Notes: generated from the letters alone by a model not told the origin. DNA of 64,000 nucleotides from Methylobacterium radiodurans (GCF_003173735.1 NZ_CP029551.1:3558001-3622000), one strand, 5' to 3'. Positions 54,154 to 63,472 are shown, counted from the first letter of the stretch. Program-made: numbers and translations.

Positions 54154-54450
54154 CTGCCCCCCTCGGAGGCCCGGCATCGATGGAGGGCCAGCCGGGCATG
54201 AAGTGGCGGAAGGGTACGGCGTTTCTCATCAGGGTGCGGCAGAAGCGCGAGGCTGTGCGGGCCTGGGCCGTCCTCGCTGCCTCCCGGAATGCGGCCTTGG
54301 AAGGGGTTCGCGCCCTGGCAGTCGAGGGCAGGCAGGTCGGAATCACGGGCTCTCTCGCACGGGACTTGGTCCGTCGCCTATGTCTCGAACCCGGCGAGGT
54401 CCGACTCGTCCGAGTCGCATTGTTCGAATGTCTCGCAGAGGGGGCGCTGA

Positions 54451-55107
54451 ATGCTGGGTTGGTTTCGGGCGATGATGCCGCGCGAGGACCGCTTCTTCGA
54501 CCTGTTTGCCCGCCACTCCCAAACCCTGATCGCAGGGGCCGAGGCGCTCCAGGGGGTCTTGCAGGGTGGCGAGGACGTCCCGCGCTACTGTCAGGTCATC
54601 GTCGACCGGGAACACGAGGCGGACGCGATCACCGCCGAGGTGCTGCTCGCCGTGCGACGCAGCTTCATCACGCCGTTCGACCGCGGTGACATCAAGGACC
54701 TGATCCAATCGATGGACGACGCCATCGACCAGATGAACAAGACCGTGAAGACCATCGCGCTCTACGAGGTACGCAGCTTCGAGCCGTTGATGCAGGAGAT
54801 GGGCGAGACCGTGCTCGAGGCCGCACGGCTCACCGCTGAGGCGGTACCGCTTCTCAACGCGGTCGGAACCCATGCGTCCCGCATCAGCGCGCTGACGGAG
54901 ACGATCACCCGCGTCGAGGGCCGCTCGGACGCCCTGCAGGAGCGTGGCCTCAAGGCCCTCTACCAGGCGCACCGCAAGGACGGCGGCGATGGCGACACCA
55001 TGGCCTACATCATCGGTGCCGAGATCTACGGGCACTTGGAGGACGTCGTCGACCGCTTCGAGGACGTCGCCAACGAGATCAGCGGCATCGTGATCGAGAA
55101 CGTGTGA
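54451..55107 (+). CDS. DUF47/PhoU-like accessory protein of phosphate transporter
   Basis: A 218-residue, wholly helical PhoU-like protein of the DUF47 family (EDRFFDLFARHSQTLIAGA, REHEADAITAEVL, SMDDAIDQMNKTVKT, NEISGIVIENV). These proteins pair with Pit transporters and tune low-affinity phosphate uptake. ATG 54451 has GAGGGG upstream. The stop overlaps the pit start by 4 bases, which supports the pairing. Confidence 0.92.
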   Translation: MLGWFRAMMPREDRFFDLFARHSQTLIAGAEALQGVLQGGEDVPRYCQVIVDREHEADAITAEVLLAVRRSFITPFDRGDIKDLIQSMDDAIDQMNKTVKTIALYEVRSFEPLMQEMGETVLEAARLTAEAVPLLNAVGTHASRISALTETITRVEGRSDALQERGLKALYQAHRKDGGDGDTMAYIIGAEIYGHLEDVVDRFEDVANEISGIVIENV

Positions 55108-56120
55108 TCCGCATGGACGCCGTCTCGCTCGCGCTCCCCGCTCTGGCCGGCCTCATCGCGGTCGCGCTGTTCTTCGACTTCCTCAACGGTCTGCACGATG
55201 CGGCGAACTCCATCGCCACCATCGTGTCGACCCGTGTGCTGCGGCCACAATACGCGGTCCTCTGGGCCGCCTTCTTCAACTTCATCGCGTTCCTGTTCTT
55301 CGGCCTGCACGTCGCGCAGACGCTCGGCACCGGCATCGTCGATGCGGGCATCATCGATCCTCAGGTGATCCTGAGCGCGCTGGTGGGCGCCATCGCGTGG
55401 AACATCGCCACCTGGGTGCTCGGCATCCCGTCGAGCAGTTCACATGCGCTGGTCGGGGGCCTCGTCGGGGCCGGCATGGCGAAGGCGGGCCTCGACGTGG
55501 TGGTCTGGGCCGGCCTGTTGAAGACGGTCGCCGCCATCGTGCTCTCGCCGCTCCTCGGCTTCCTGCTGGCGCTCCTGCTCGTCCTCATCGTGTCCTGGAC
55601 CTGTCGGCGGGCGACGCCCTTCGCGGTCGATCGGAGCTTCCGGGTCCTGCAATTCGCCTCGGCCTCGCTCTACTCCCTCGGGCACGGGGGCAACGATGCG
55701 CAGAAGACCATGGGGATCATCGCGGTGCTGCTCTACTCGCAGGGCCATCTGGGCGGCACGTTCCACGTGCCGCTCTGGGTGGTGCTGGCCTGTCAGTCGG
55801 CGATGGCGCTCGGCACCTTGTTCGGCGGCTGGCGCATCGTGCACACGATGGGCTCGAAGATCACCCGGCTGAACCCGATGCAGGGCTTCTGCGCCGAGAC
55901 CGGGGGCGCGATGACGCTGTTCCTGGCGACATGGCTCGGGGTGCCGGTCTCGACCACGCACACGATAACGGGCGCGATCGTCGGCGTTGGCGCCGCCCGG
56001 CGGACCTCGGCGGTGCGCTGGGGCGTGGCCGGCAACATCGTGATCGCCTGGGTGGTGACGCTTCCTGCAGCGGGTCTCATCGCAGCAATCTGCTACGCGC
56101 TGACTGCGCTGCTTCTCTGA
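55104..56120 (+). CDS. pit: Inorganic phosphate transporter, Pit family
   Basis: A 338-residue transporter with ten or so membrane segments and both Pit repeats: FFDFLNGLHDAANSIATIVSTRVL in the first half and YSLGHGGNDAQKTMGIIAVLL in the second, each with the conserved Asn-Asp/Ala-type core. It takes up metal-phosphate by proton symport. GTG 55104 overlaps the DUF47 stop; ATG 55113 is an equally good start. No pho box could be recognised upstream of the operon. Confidence 0.93.
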   Translation: MIRMDAVSLALPALAGLIAVALFFDFLNGLHDAANSIATIVSTRVLRPQYAVLWAAFFNFIAFLFFGLHVAQTLGTGIVDAGIIDPQVILSALVGAIAWNIATWVLGIPSSSSHALVGGLVGAGMAKAGLDVVVWAGLLKTVAAIVLSPLLGFLLALLLVLIVSWTCRRATPFAVDRSFRVLQFASASLYSLGHGGNDAQKTMGIIAVLLYSQGHLGGTFHVPLWVVLACQSAMALGTLFGGWRIVHTMGSKITRLNPMQGFCAETGGAMTLFLATWLGVPVSTTHTITGAIVGVGAARRTSAVRWGVAGNIVIAWVVTLPAAGLIAAICYALTALLL

Positions 56121-56417
56121 CTGTGTCGTCCTCTTCGGCGATCTGGCCGCGCAGGAGAGCTTCATGGGAATCGAGCCTGGGCCAGCGCCAACATCATTCC
56201 ACACCAGGCCGAGGGTCGTCGAAGGGGAGGCCGCCATCTCGAGCGCCCCGAAGCCGCCTCTTCTCACCATGCTCGGGCATCGAGACGATGCTCGCTGCGG
56301 CGGGCACGTGGCTGGCTCCCACAGCCGCGAGCCCGCGCGCGATGACGCCCTGAGATGGCGCCTTCCCCGGGCCCACGTCGATGCGCCGGGTTAGCACCCG
56401 CTCGGCGCAAGGCGCGG

Positions 56418-56876
56418 TCAGCCGGTCTTCCGACCGCGTTCCTTCGGCTCGCCATCCTCGGCCATCCCGCCCGGGCGTCTGAGGCCGATAGCCTTGGCCA
56501 GTGCGGAGCGCTGGGCCGCGTAGTTCGCCGCCACCATAGGGTAGTCCTTGGGCAGCTCGTAGCGCCCTCGATAGCCTTTGGGATCGAGCCCGTGGGCCGC
56601 GAGGTGGCGCTTGAGGGTCTTGTAGGGCCTGCCGTCGATGAAGGAGATCAAAGCGTCCGGGGTGATGGATTTCCTGATCTGAGCCGGCGTCGGCTTCTCG
56701 ACGGGTGTTGCGCTCTCGGCCGATGCAACAGCCCCTAGCCCGCATAGGGCGAGATGCACGTTCGCGATCAGGGATGGCATCTCAGCGGCGGGAACGGAAT
56801 TGTTCGACACGTAGGCCGAGACAATCCCGCCGGTGAGTTCGAGCAGCGCCGATCCCTGGCCGTGGTGGAAATTCAT
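56418..56876 (-). CDS. MucR/Ros-family transcriptional regulator
   Basis: A 152-residue MucR-type protein. The N-terminal oligomerisation region (LELTGGIVSAYVSNNSVP, MPSLIANVHLALCGLG) is followed by the zinc-finger-like DNA-binding domain (KSITPDALISFIDGRPYKTLKRHLAAHGLDP, then DYPMVAANYAAQRSALAKAIGL). The usual cysteine of the finger (I-C-L-E-D) is replaced by serine (I-S-F-I-D), so it may fold without zinc, as reported for some Mesorhizobium homologues. MucR proteins are H-NS-like silencers of AT-rich DNA and control exopolysaccharide and cell cycle genes. Confidence 0.88.
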   Translation of the reverse strand: MNFHHGQGSALLELTGGIVSAYVSNNSVPAAEMPSLIANVHLALCGLGAVASAESATPVEKPTPAQIRKSITPDALISFIDGRPYKTLKRHLAAHGLDPKGYRGRYELPKDYPMVAANYAAQRSALAKAIGLRRPGGMAEDGEPKERGRKTG

Positions 56877-56970
56877 CGATGGTTACCCTGGATGCTCCTC
56901 GTTGCGCGCGGTCGCGTTGTCCCCGGAGCGGGAAGGGACGAAGCTGGGACACCGGGAGTCTGAGACTATC

Positions 56971-57411
56971 TCAGCCCGGGGCGGGCTTGGGAGCGAGGCG
57001 CCGCATCATCGTTCGCCCGATGGCCCACATCAGCATCTCGGAATGGTGCCGGAGGGAGGTGTCCCCATCCTCTTGGATGGCACCCTGCGCCGCGATCGCG
57101 TGGTTCGCGGCCCGGACCAGCGGGCTCGACGTGCAACTGCCCGCTTGGGGAAGACGCTCGCCGGCAGACGCTTCCGTCATCTCGTCGATCGACACCTCGC
57201 CGCGCCCGACGAGCGTCGCGATGCAGTGCCCGGCTTCGTCTCGCACGTGGACTCCGATCAGGGCTGAGCCGCCCCGGCGCAGGTCGTGCGCGAGCAGAGA
57301 GCCGAGCGCACGTCGAACGTGACGGCGCGCGGCATCCAGGTCCGCCAGTTCGTGGCCCTCATCGTCGCGGACGGTCCCGCCATCCTCGATATCGAAATAG
57401 AAGCGCGGCAC
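56971..57411 (-). CDS. DUF6894 family protein
   Basis: A 146-residue protein that begins PRFYFDIEDGGTVRDDEGHELADLDAARR, the hallmark of DUF6894 proteins of Hyphomicrobiales. The core ends near residue 90 and the rest is a lineage tail (AANHAIAAQGAI, RTMMRRLAP). GTG 57411 is chosen, with GGAGG five bases upstream. Function is unknown. A second, shorter member lies at 63184-63429. Confidence 0.75.
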   Translation of the reverse strand: MPRFYFDIEDGGTVRDDEGHELADLDAARRHVRRALGSLLAHDLRRGGSALIGVHVRDEAGHCIATLVGRGEVSIDEMTEASAGERLPQAGSCTSSPLVRAANHAIAAQGAIQEDGDTSLRHHSEMLMWAIGRTMMRRLAPKPAPG

Positions 57412-57532
57412 GCGTCCTCCGTCCGTCGTTGCGGGCACCTCTATTCCCGCTGTCGATGGGCCATATTAGCCAGCAGGCAGGGTGCGGGATCGGCTTCCTC
57501 GGAATGGATTCTCGGCCGCACGAGAAGGCGTC

Positions 57533-58492
57533 ATGCGAAAAATCTTTACGACGGTCGGCCTCCACCCTCGCGACCGCTTCGACTACTGGATGAGCGTCAT
57601 CCGCCGAGACATCATCGAGAACGATGCTGTCCCGGCCCGGAGGAGAGCTTTCAGGGCGGAACTTCGCGCCGGCGCGATCGGCGGGATCAAGCTTGCGCTC
57701 GCACGCAGTTCGGAGCTTCGGATCTCGCACACGAAGCGCCACAGCGGCCAGCCCAGCGACGAGCAGCTCTTCGTCTTCATGCCCCTGTCGGGAACGAAGA
57801 CCCTCCGTCAGAATGGTCGGCAGGCCGTGCTGGAGCCCGGGCAAGTCGCGCTGGTCGACCCGCGGCTGCCGCACGAGGGATGCTTCTCCGAGGATTCCGA
57901 GGTCCTCACGGTGATCCTGGAGCGACGGGCGCTGGAGAGCCGCCTCGGGGCGATCCACGACCTGACGGCGCGTCCGCTCACCTCGGGCACCGCCGAGGGG
58001 AGGCTGGCGGCCGGATATCTGGCAATGCTGCCCCCTCAGGCCGGCCGATTGCGTTCGGCGGCCGAGGACATGGTCGAGACGCACCTGCTCGACCTCCTCG
58101 CGCTCGCGTTGGGCAAGGCCGCGGAACGGCGGGTATCGCCCGGCTCTTCGACCCGCTCGCTTGTCCGCATGAGGCTGCACGCGGCGATCGAGGAGATGTT
58201 GGCCGACCCCGGCCTGGACACGGAAGCGGTCGCGGCCGCCGCCGGCGTGAGCACGCGCCACGCCAACGCCATCCTGGCCGATGAGGACACGTCGCTGGGC
58301 CGGCTCATCCAGGCCCGGCGCCTCGCCCGCTGTCGGGACGCGCTTGAGGACCCGAGCCAGATGCACCGGACGGTGAGCGAGATCGCCTACGGCTGGGGGT
58401 TCTCAGACATGACGCATTTCGGCCGTCGCTTCAGGGCCGCCTACGGAATATTGCCCAGCGCGTGCCGTCGGCAGGCGCGCGCCCGGAGCTGA
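57533..58492 (+). CDS. AraC-family transcriptional regulator
   Basis: A 319-residue regulator. Residues ~1-190 form an AraC-binding-domain-like cupin (QLFVFMPLSGTKTLRQNGR, ALVDPRLPHEG). The C-terminal ~100 residues are the double HTH (LDTEAVAAAAGVSTRHANAIL, VSEIAYGWGFSDMTHFGRRFRAAYGILPS), which is complete. ATG 57533 follows AGAAGGCG. The effector is unknown. The remains of a VOC dioxygenase gene sit directly downstream on the other strand. Confidence 0.88.
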   Translation: MRKIFTTVGLHPRDRFDYWMSVIRRDIIENDAVPARRRAFRAELRAGAIGGIKLALARSSELRISHTKRHSGQPSDEQLFVFMPLSGTKTLRQNGRQAVLEPGQVALVDPRLPHEGCFSEDSEVLTVILERRALESRLGAIHDLTARPLTSGTAEGRLAAGYLAMLPPQAGRLRSAAEDMVETHLLDLLALALGKAAERRVSPGSSTRSLVRMRLHAAIEEMLADPGLDTEAVAAAAGVSTRHANAILADEDTSLGRLIQARRLARCRDALEDPSQMHRTVSEIAYGWGFSDMTHFGRRFRAAYGILPSACRRQARARS

Positions 58493-58517
58493 GAGCAGCG
58501 CCGAGCCCGGACCGTCG

Positions 58518-58840
58518 TCCCGGGCATGGGGGTGAGGCGCAGACGCGTTCCCCACGGGTCCGCCACGAGGAGCGCGTCCCCGTCCTCGACCAGGGGCAGG
58601 CCGCCATCCCACCAGCACGTCCGCGCAGCCATCAGGATCGGCGCCTCGGCGCGCAGCTCGACCTCGGCGAGGCCGGTTCGTCGCGCCGTCGCGCACGGGG
58701 GCGCCGCGGCTGTTCCAGACGTTGCAGGCCAGCTGGTGATGATAGCCGCCGGCGCCGAGGAACAGGGCACCCGGATAGCGACACATGACGTCGAAGCCGA
58801 GGAGACCCGTGTCGAAGCGTTCGGCGCGATAGAGATCCGG
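58518..58840 (-). pseudogene. VOC-family dioxygenase (catechol-2,3-dioxygenase-like) remnant
   Basis: One frame carries LLGFDVMCRYPGALFLGAGGYHHQLACNVWNSRGAP, the C-terminal vicinal-oxygen-chelate signature, and stops matching near 58685. The next frame resumes with RTGLAEVELRAEAPI, then GLPLVEDGDALLVADPWGTRLRL. The N-terminal domain that should lie upstream (beyond 58840) is absent. So this is a 5'-truncated, frameshifted copy with no possible full product. Confidence 0.7.
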
Positions 58841-58924
58841 CAACGAGGCGTCGGCCAATCGGCAGGCTCCTGGCTTGGGGCGCGGCGGTCGAACAGCCGG
58901 ACCGGGCATGTGGCGCGGGTCCAT

Positions 58925-59083
58925 TCACCAGCGGGCGAGAACCATTATCGTGGCGAGCGCCGCCGCGGCAGCGACGCAGCTCGCGATCACGAGGGGCGTG
59001 CCGAATTCCCCAAGCCAGCCTGCCGAGTCCAGCACCGGCAGCATGACGGCGATGGCCGTCGCCCGCGCGGCGATGATCCTCAT
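58925..59083 (-). CDS. Very small membrane protein (52 aa), uncertain
   Basis: A short frame from ATG 59083 encodes two hydrophobic segments (ARATAIAVMLPVL and TPLVIASCVAAAAALATIMVLA). Small two-helix proteins of this kind are common, but there is no clear ribosome-binding site. It stands beside the dead dioxygenase. Confidence 0.3.
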   Translation of the reverse strand: MRIIAARATAIAVMLPVLDSAGWLGEFGTPLVIASCVAAAAALATIMVLARW

Positions 59084-59414
59084 CGAACCGGCCTGAGGTC
59101 GTCGATAATCCTCCGGATGTTCGCCGACCTCATCGGCTTCCACGTTGACGCGCACAGGCGCGTCGCCGCGGCCAACGAGGCGGTGCGCGTTCGCCAGGGG
59201 TGTTCTCGCGGCAAGCGCCGATCGCGTGATGGCTCTCTCGGCGAAGGACCGCATCGATGCCCCGTCGCAGGAACAGACCGCGCGCCGCAAAGCTTGGACT
59301 GGAACGCCAGCAGGCCGCCGCCGAATGGCGGCCAGATCGGCATCATGGTATTCCAATGACCCGCGAGAGACTTGCCGGCCCGGTTAGCCATCGCGCTTCG
59401 GGACGGAGCACACG
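59084..59414. other. Intergenic region without a recognised gene
   Basis: A 331-base gap before the hybrid kinase. Frames on both strands are shadow-like. The kinase start has CGGAGCACACG upstream. Nothing else is identifiable. Confidence 0.35.
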
Positions 59415-61832
59415 ATGAGCAAGGCCGCGTCGGCCTCGACCCTGGCGACCCTCGCGACCGCCCGGGCCGGCAGGGCTCAACGCCGGCTCGCGGTCGCCGT
59501 CAGCCTCGCCTTCGGGGCTGTCACGCTCGCGCTGCTGCCGGTGGCCGGCCGCCCGATTCCGTCGATGCCGGGCTTCGTGCCCGTCTACCAATCGGCGCTG
59601 ATCGTGGTCTATGGCCTGACCACCTACCTGTTCCTCGCCCAGTACCGCCGCATCCGCTCGATCCCGCTGCTCGTCCTTGGGAGCGGCAGCCTGTACGTCA
59701 CGCTGGTCGTCCTCCTGCAGATGCTCTCGTTCCCGAACGTCCTCGCGCAGGGACGCCTCGTCGGTGACGGCCCCGACACCACGACGTGGCTCTGGACCTT
59801 CTGGCACCTCGGTCCGCCGCTCTTCGCGCTGCCCTACGCCGTCATGGACGGGCACCAGCGCCCTCTGCGCGCTCCGCCGGAACGCGCCGGACGGATCGGA
59901 CTGCTCACGGTCGGCGGCACCCTCGCGGCGGTCGCGCTCACCTGGGTCGCGGTGACCCGCTACGTCCATCTCCTGCCCAAATGCGTCGACGGCGACGATT
60001 ATTGGCTGCTCACCACGTCGGGCGTCGGTCCCGGGGTCGTCGGCCTGACCGTGCTCGCGCTGGTGGTCCTGTGCTGGAAGACCCGCCTGCGCACTGTGCT
60101 CCAGCTCTGGCTCGCAGTGTCGCTGCTCCTCCTCGTCTTCGACAACATGGTCACGCTGCCGGGAGCCGCCCGCGCCACCGTCGGCTGGTTCGCGGGCCGC
60201 ATGGAGGCGCTGATCGCCGGCTTCATCCTGCTCGGCGTCTATTTGCGCGAGATCGACTTCCTTTACGCCCGTGCCGAGGCCGCCGCCGACGAGCGCGAGG
60301 CGCGCCGCGCGGAACTGCAGCTCGCGCGTGACAACCTCGCCCTGGCGCTGGAGGCCGCGGAGATGGGCGACTGGGACCTCGACTTGCGCAGCGGCGTCTC
60401 GCGACGGTCCCCCCGGCACGACGCCATCTTCGGCTATAACGAGCCGGTTTCCGCCTGGGACATCGAGACCTTCCTGGCGCACGTCGTGCCGGAGGACCGC
60501 GACGCGGTCAGGGCCGCGTTCGAGGCGGGGGGCAAGAACGGACGCCTCGACATCGACTGCCGCATCCGGCGGGCCGACGACGGCGCGACGCGCTGGGTCA
60601 CGGTGCGGGGCAAGTTCTACCAGAGCGGGACTGGCCAGCCCCGCGCGATGGCGGGCGTCGTCATGGACACCACGCGCCAGCGCGAGGCGGAGGAGCGCCT
60701 GAACCAGGCGCAAAAGATGGAAGCCATCGGCCAGTTGACCGGCGGCGTCGCGCACGACTTCAACAATCTGCTCACCATCATCGTGGGCAACCTCGACCTG
60801 ATCGTGCGCAAGCCCGACAACCCGCAGCGCGTCGAGCGCTTGGCGACATCGGCGATGACGGCGGCGCGGCGCGGCGCCGAGGTTACCGAGAAGCTGCTGT
60901 CGTTCTCGCGACGTCAGGTGGTGCGGCCCGAGACCGTCAACCCAAACCGACTGCTGAAGGACTTCCAGGCCCTTCTGGGGCGCGCCGTCGGCGAGACCGT
61001 CGAGATCCGGTTCGACCTCGATGCGAGCCTCGACCCCGTCCGACTCGACCCGGGGCAGTTCGAGAGCGCGGTGCTGAACCTGGCCGTCAACGCCCGTGAC
61101 GCGATGCCCGGCGGCGGCGTCCTGACGGTGAAGACCTGCAATGCCCACCTCGACGCACACGAGATCGCGGACCGGCCGGACCTGCGCCCCGGCCCCTACG
61201 TCCTGGTCGCGGTCTCCGACACCGGTCAGGGCATGGACGCCGCCACGCGCGGCCGAGCTTTCGAGCCGTTCTTCACGACCAAGGACGTCGGCAAGGGAAC
61301 CGGGCTTGGGCTAAGCCAGGTCTACGGCTTCGTGCGGCAGGCCGGCGGCCATGCTCAGATCAAGAGCGAGGTTGGCGGGGGCACCACCGTCGAGCTCTAC
61401 CTGCCGCGCTCCGCGGAGAAGGCGGTCGAAGTCCGGTCCGAGAATGCCCTGCCGCTGCGCCGGGCGGTCTCGGGCGAAGTGGTGCTGGCGGTCGAGGACG
61501 AGCCGGCGGTGCTGGAGATGGCGGTCGAGAGCCTGACCGAACTCGGCTACCGGACGCTGACCGCGACGCAGGCGTCCGAGGCCCTGAAACGGCTGGCCGG
61601 CAGGGAGCGCATCGACATCCTGTTCTCGGACGTGGTGATGCCGGGTGGAATGAACGGCGTGCAGCTTTCGGTTGAGGCGCGTCGCCTGCGTCCCGGACTG
61701 CGGGTGTTGCTGACGTCCGGCTATACAGGCACGGCGCTCGACGAGCACGCGGTGCCGGCCGACCTGCCGCTGCTGAGCAAGCCCTACCGGCGGGACGAGT
61801 TGGCGAACAAGCTCCGCGTCGTCCTCGGCTGA
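59415..61832 (+). CDS. Hybrid sensor histidine kinase/response regulator with MASE4-like membrane sensor
   Basis: An 805-residue protein. Residues ~25-275 hold seven or so membrane segments of MASE4 style (HLGPPLFALPYAVMDG). A PAS domain is at ~305-425 (ALEAAEMGDWDLDLRSG). The HisKA phosphoacceptor is H447 in GGVAHDFNNLLT, and the ATPase boxes are LNLAVNARDAMPGGG, VSDTGQGM and GKGTGLGLSQVYGFV. A C-terminal receiver has D739 in LFSDVVMPGG and K789 in LLSKPYR. All key residues are present. It probably passes phosphate inward to a separate phosphotransfer protein. ATG 59415 is the start. Confidence 0.92.
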   Translation: MSKAASASTLATLATARAGRAQRRLAVAVSLAFGAVTLALLPVAGRPIPSMPGFVPVYQSALIVVYGLTTYLFLAQYRRIRSIPLLVLGSGSLYVTLVVLLQMLSFPNVLAQGRLVGDGPDTTTWLWTFWHLGPPLFALPYAVMDGHQRPLRAPPERAGRIGLLTVGGTLAAVALTWVAVTRYVHLLPKCVDGDDYWLLTTSGVGPGVVGLTVLALVVLCWKTRLRTVLQLWLAVSLLLLVFDNMVTLPGAARATVGWFAGRMEALIAGFILLGVYLREIDFLYARAEAAADEREARRAELQLARDNLALALEAAEMGDWDLDLRSGVSRRSPRHDAIFGYNEPVSAWDIETFLAHVVPEDRDAVRAAFEAGGKNGRLDIDCRIRRADDGATRWVTVRGKFYQSGTGQPRAMAGVVMDTTRQREAEERLNQAQKMEAIGQLTGGVAHDFNNLLTIIVGNLDLIVRKPDNPQRVERLATSAMTAARRGAEVTEKLLSFSRRQVVRPETVNPNRLLKDFQALLGRAVGETVEIRFDLDASLDPVRLDPGQFESAVLNLAVNARDAMPGGGVLTVKTCNAHLDAHEIADRPDLRPGPYVLVAVSDTGQGMDAATRGRAFEPFFTTKDVGKGTGLGLSQVYGFVRQAGGHAQIKSEVGGGTTVELYLPRSAEKAVEVRSENALPLRRAVSGEVVLAVEDEPAVLEMAVESLTELGYRTLTATQASEALKRLAGRERIDILFSDVVMPGGMNGVQLSVEARRLRPGLRVLLTSGYTGTALDEHAVPADLPLLSKPYRRDELANKLRVVLG

Positions 61833-62213
61833 CCGCTTGCCGGGCGAGGTGCATTGCCGATGATGCTGGCTGCAACGGACGCGTTCTCAGGCAGAACTTC
61901 GTGTCTGAACGCTCCTCGGGAACATCTCTCCCTCCGTCATGGCGCGCTATGGACCGAGTCCCTCCGCCGCTAGGTTGCCAATCGCGGAGACGGGCGAGTG
62001 CCATCGGGGTGAGTGGTCAGTCTTTGGAACCACGATCCCCAGCAGGGTCGTGCCGAGCGTCCGCCTACACAAGCCCGGCACCCCGGACGGGACGACCCGC
62101 GCTCGGGGACATCCGCGAGGCTGCCCGCCAAACCTTTCAGTCCGCCGCCAAATCGCCTCCCGTTAGGTAGGTGGAGGCTTCGCCGCCACTTACCCCTTCC
62201 GCCTTCGACGAGC
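61833..62213. other. Intergenic region without a recognised gene
   Basis: A 381-base gap between convergent genes. I see only shadow frames. No transposon end or terminator could be placed. Confidence 0.35.
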
Positions 62214-62573
62214 CTACTCGGGATCAAGCGCCAGCCCCTCGTAGCGGGCGACAAGGCGCGGTGGGGCCACCGTTCTCCACGCCGTCAAAAGGGCGCTTCG
62301 CAGCGTCTCCTCTTCCGCCGCGTTGAGGTCGAGGCTCGTCCAGCCGCGGCTGCCCCAGTTGCCCGGCACCGGCTCAAAGGCGTCGGGCTCAGCCTCACAC
62401 AGCTCGGCTTGCAACTCGGGCGTGAGCTTGACCACGACGCGCTCCTCGTCCGTCCAGAGGGTCGCGTATATTCGGCCGACGATTCGAAAGTCAGGGTGCC
62501 CTTGATGCGCGCCCTCCACCGTCTCGGGCAGCATCAACGCCAACGCACGTACGTCTTCGGGAAGGCAGGGCAT
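62214..62573 (-). CDS. MmcQ/YjbR family protein
   Basis: A 119-residue protein with the family layout: LALMLPETVEGAHQGHPDFRIVGRIYATLW, RVVVKLTPELQAELCEAEP, and GNWGSRGWTSLDL near the C-terminus. These small proteins have a CyaY-like, DNA-binding-like fold and unknown function. ATG 62573 is used. The dead SRAP gene lies just upstream on the same strand. Confidence 0.82.
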   Translation of the reverse strand: MPCLPEDVRALALMLPETVEGAHQGHPDFRIVGRIYATLWTDEERVVVKLTPELQAELCEAEPDAFEPVPGNWGSRGWTSLDLNAAEEETLRSALLTAWRTVAPPRLVARYEGLALDPE

Positions 62574-62675
62574 CACCCCTGATAGCACGCACCTCGCGCT
62601 GCCGAACCGTCGGCTGCGTGGTCCGGCGGCATCAGCGAGGGGCCTCGTCCTTGCGCTCGCCTCGCGCGACCTCCT

Positions 62676-63028
62676 GCCTAGCGGCCGCGCCTCGCCGAGG
62701 GCGAACCAGCCCGGCGTCTTGCGCGGTCTGGTGTCGGCGTACGCGCTGAAGGCGGTCAGGGGCACGAGGCAGCGGTACGCGGGCTTGAGCCAGGGCCGCC
62801 AGTGCGGGCTCTTCACGTTGCGCACGTTGGTGACCGGGTGCTCGCCGAAGGCTTTCGGCCCCGGAATACACCAGCGCATCAGCGTCAGCGCGCCCGCCGC
62901 CCCTGCCGCACGACCGGCGCAGGCTGGTCAGGGAAGATGGCGCGCAGGTTGCCGGTCTCGTCGCGCGTCACGCCGAACCAACGGCGGATTTCCTCGGACG
63001 TCGCCGTTAGGCTGTAGAGATTGCACAT
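62676..63028 (-). pseudogene. SRAP/YedK-type peptidase gene, frameshifted and truncated
   Basis: ATG 63028 starts the SRAP signature MCNLYSLTATSEEIRRWFG, with the catalytic Cys at position 2, and runs to IFPDQPAPVVRQG before a stop at 62885. The next frame resumes with the expected middle part (MRWCIPGPKAFGEHP, TNVRNVKSPHWRPWL, CLVPLTAFSAYADT, PRKTPGWFALGEARPL), then matches end near 62676. The C-terminal third with the active-site His is missing. SRAP (HMCES/YedK) proteins crosslink to abasic sites in single-stranded DNA; this copy cannot work. Confidence 0.75.
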
Positions 63029-63183
63029 CCCGGGCCGGTCCCCAGGCAGGCCGCTCGCTCGAACCTGGGTGTAACCCGTTGCTCGGCCACGCAGCGGCTT
63101 GCGGTTCTCCACCACCTATCCCCAGAATGGAACGAAAGGCGAACTCGCGCCTTTGCTCGGTCGGCTCGGAGGATCGGCGTATC

Positions 63184-63429
63184 ATGGCCCGCTACCGCTT
63201 CCACGCGACGAACGGTTTGGAGTGCGTGTTCGACGCGCGCGGCAAGGACATCCGGGTGCCGGAACGGCTGGTGCGTCGCGCCGATGAGGTCGCCCAGGAG
63301 GTGATGCGCAGCCTCGATGATCGGGCCGACTGGTCGGACTGGCACGTCAGCGTGCACGATCTCAGCGGCCGGCGCGTGCTGGTGCAGCCATTCGTGTCGG
63401 GTGCAGAGGATCACCTTCGCCTCGCGTGA
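63184..63429 (+). CDS. DUF6894 family protein
   Basis: An 81-residue protein. It follows the DUF6894 pattern (MARYRFHATNGLECVFDARGKDI, a helix VRRADEVAQEVMRSL, and DWHVSVHDLSGRRVLVQPF). GGAGG lies 9 bases before ATG 63184. The function is unknown. It is shorter than the relative at 56971-57411, ending with the core fold. Confidence 0.72.
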   Translation: MARYRFHATNGLECVFDARGKDIRVPERLVRRADEVAQEVMRSLDDRADWSDWHVSVHDLSGRRVLVQPFVSGAEDHLRLA

Positions 63430-63472
63430 GGCGCGCCCAGAGGCCTCCCAACACGAGGATTGGGACAGATCC

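Noticed and set aside
54180..54689. Plus-strand frame starting MEGQPGMKWRKG before the DUF47 gene
   Set aside because: It runs 240 bases into the well-supported DUF47 gene in another frame and shows no recognisable domain. Only its first ~85 codons could be real, and no start site is convincing.
59415..61160. Long minus-strand frame opposite the hybrid kinase
   Set aside because: Asp/Glu/Arg/Gln-rich antisense shadow; the kinase motifs on the plus strand are complete.
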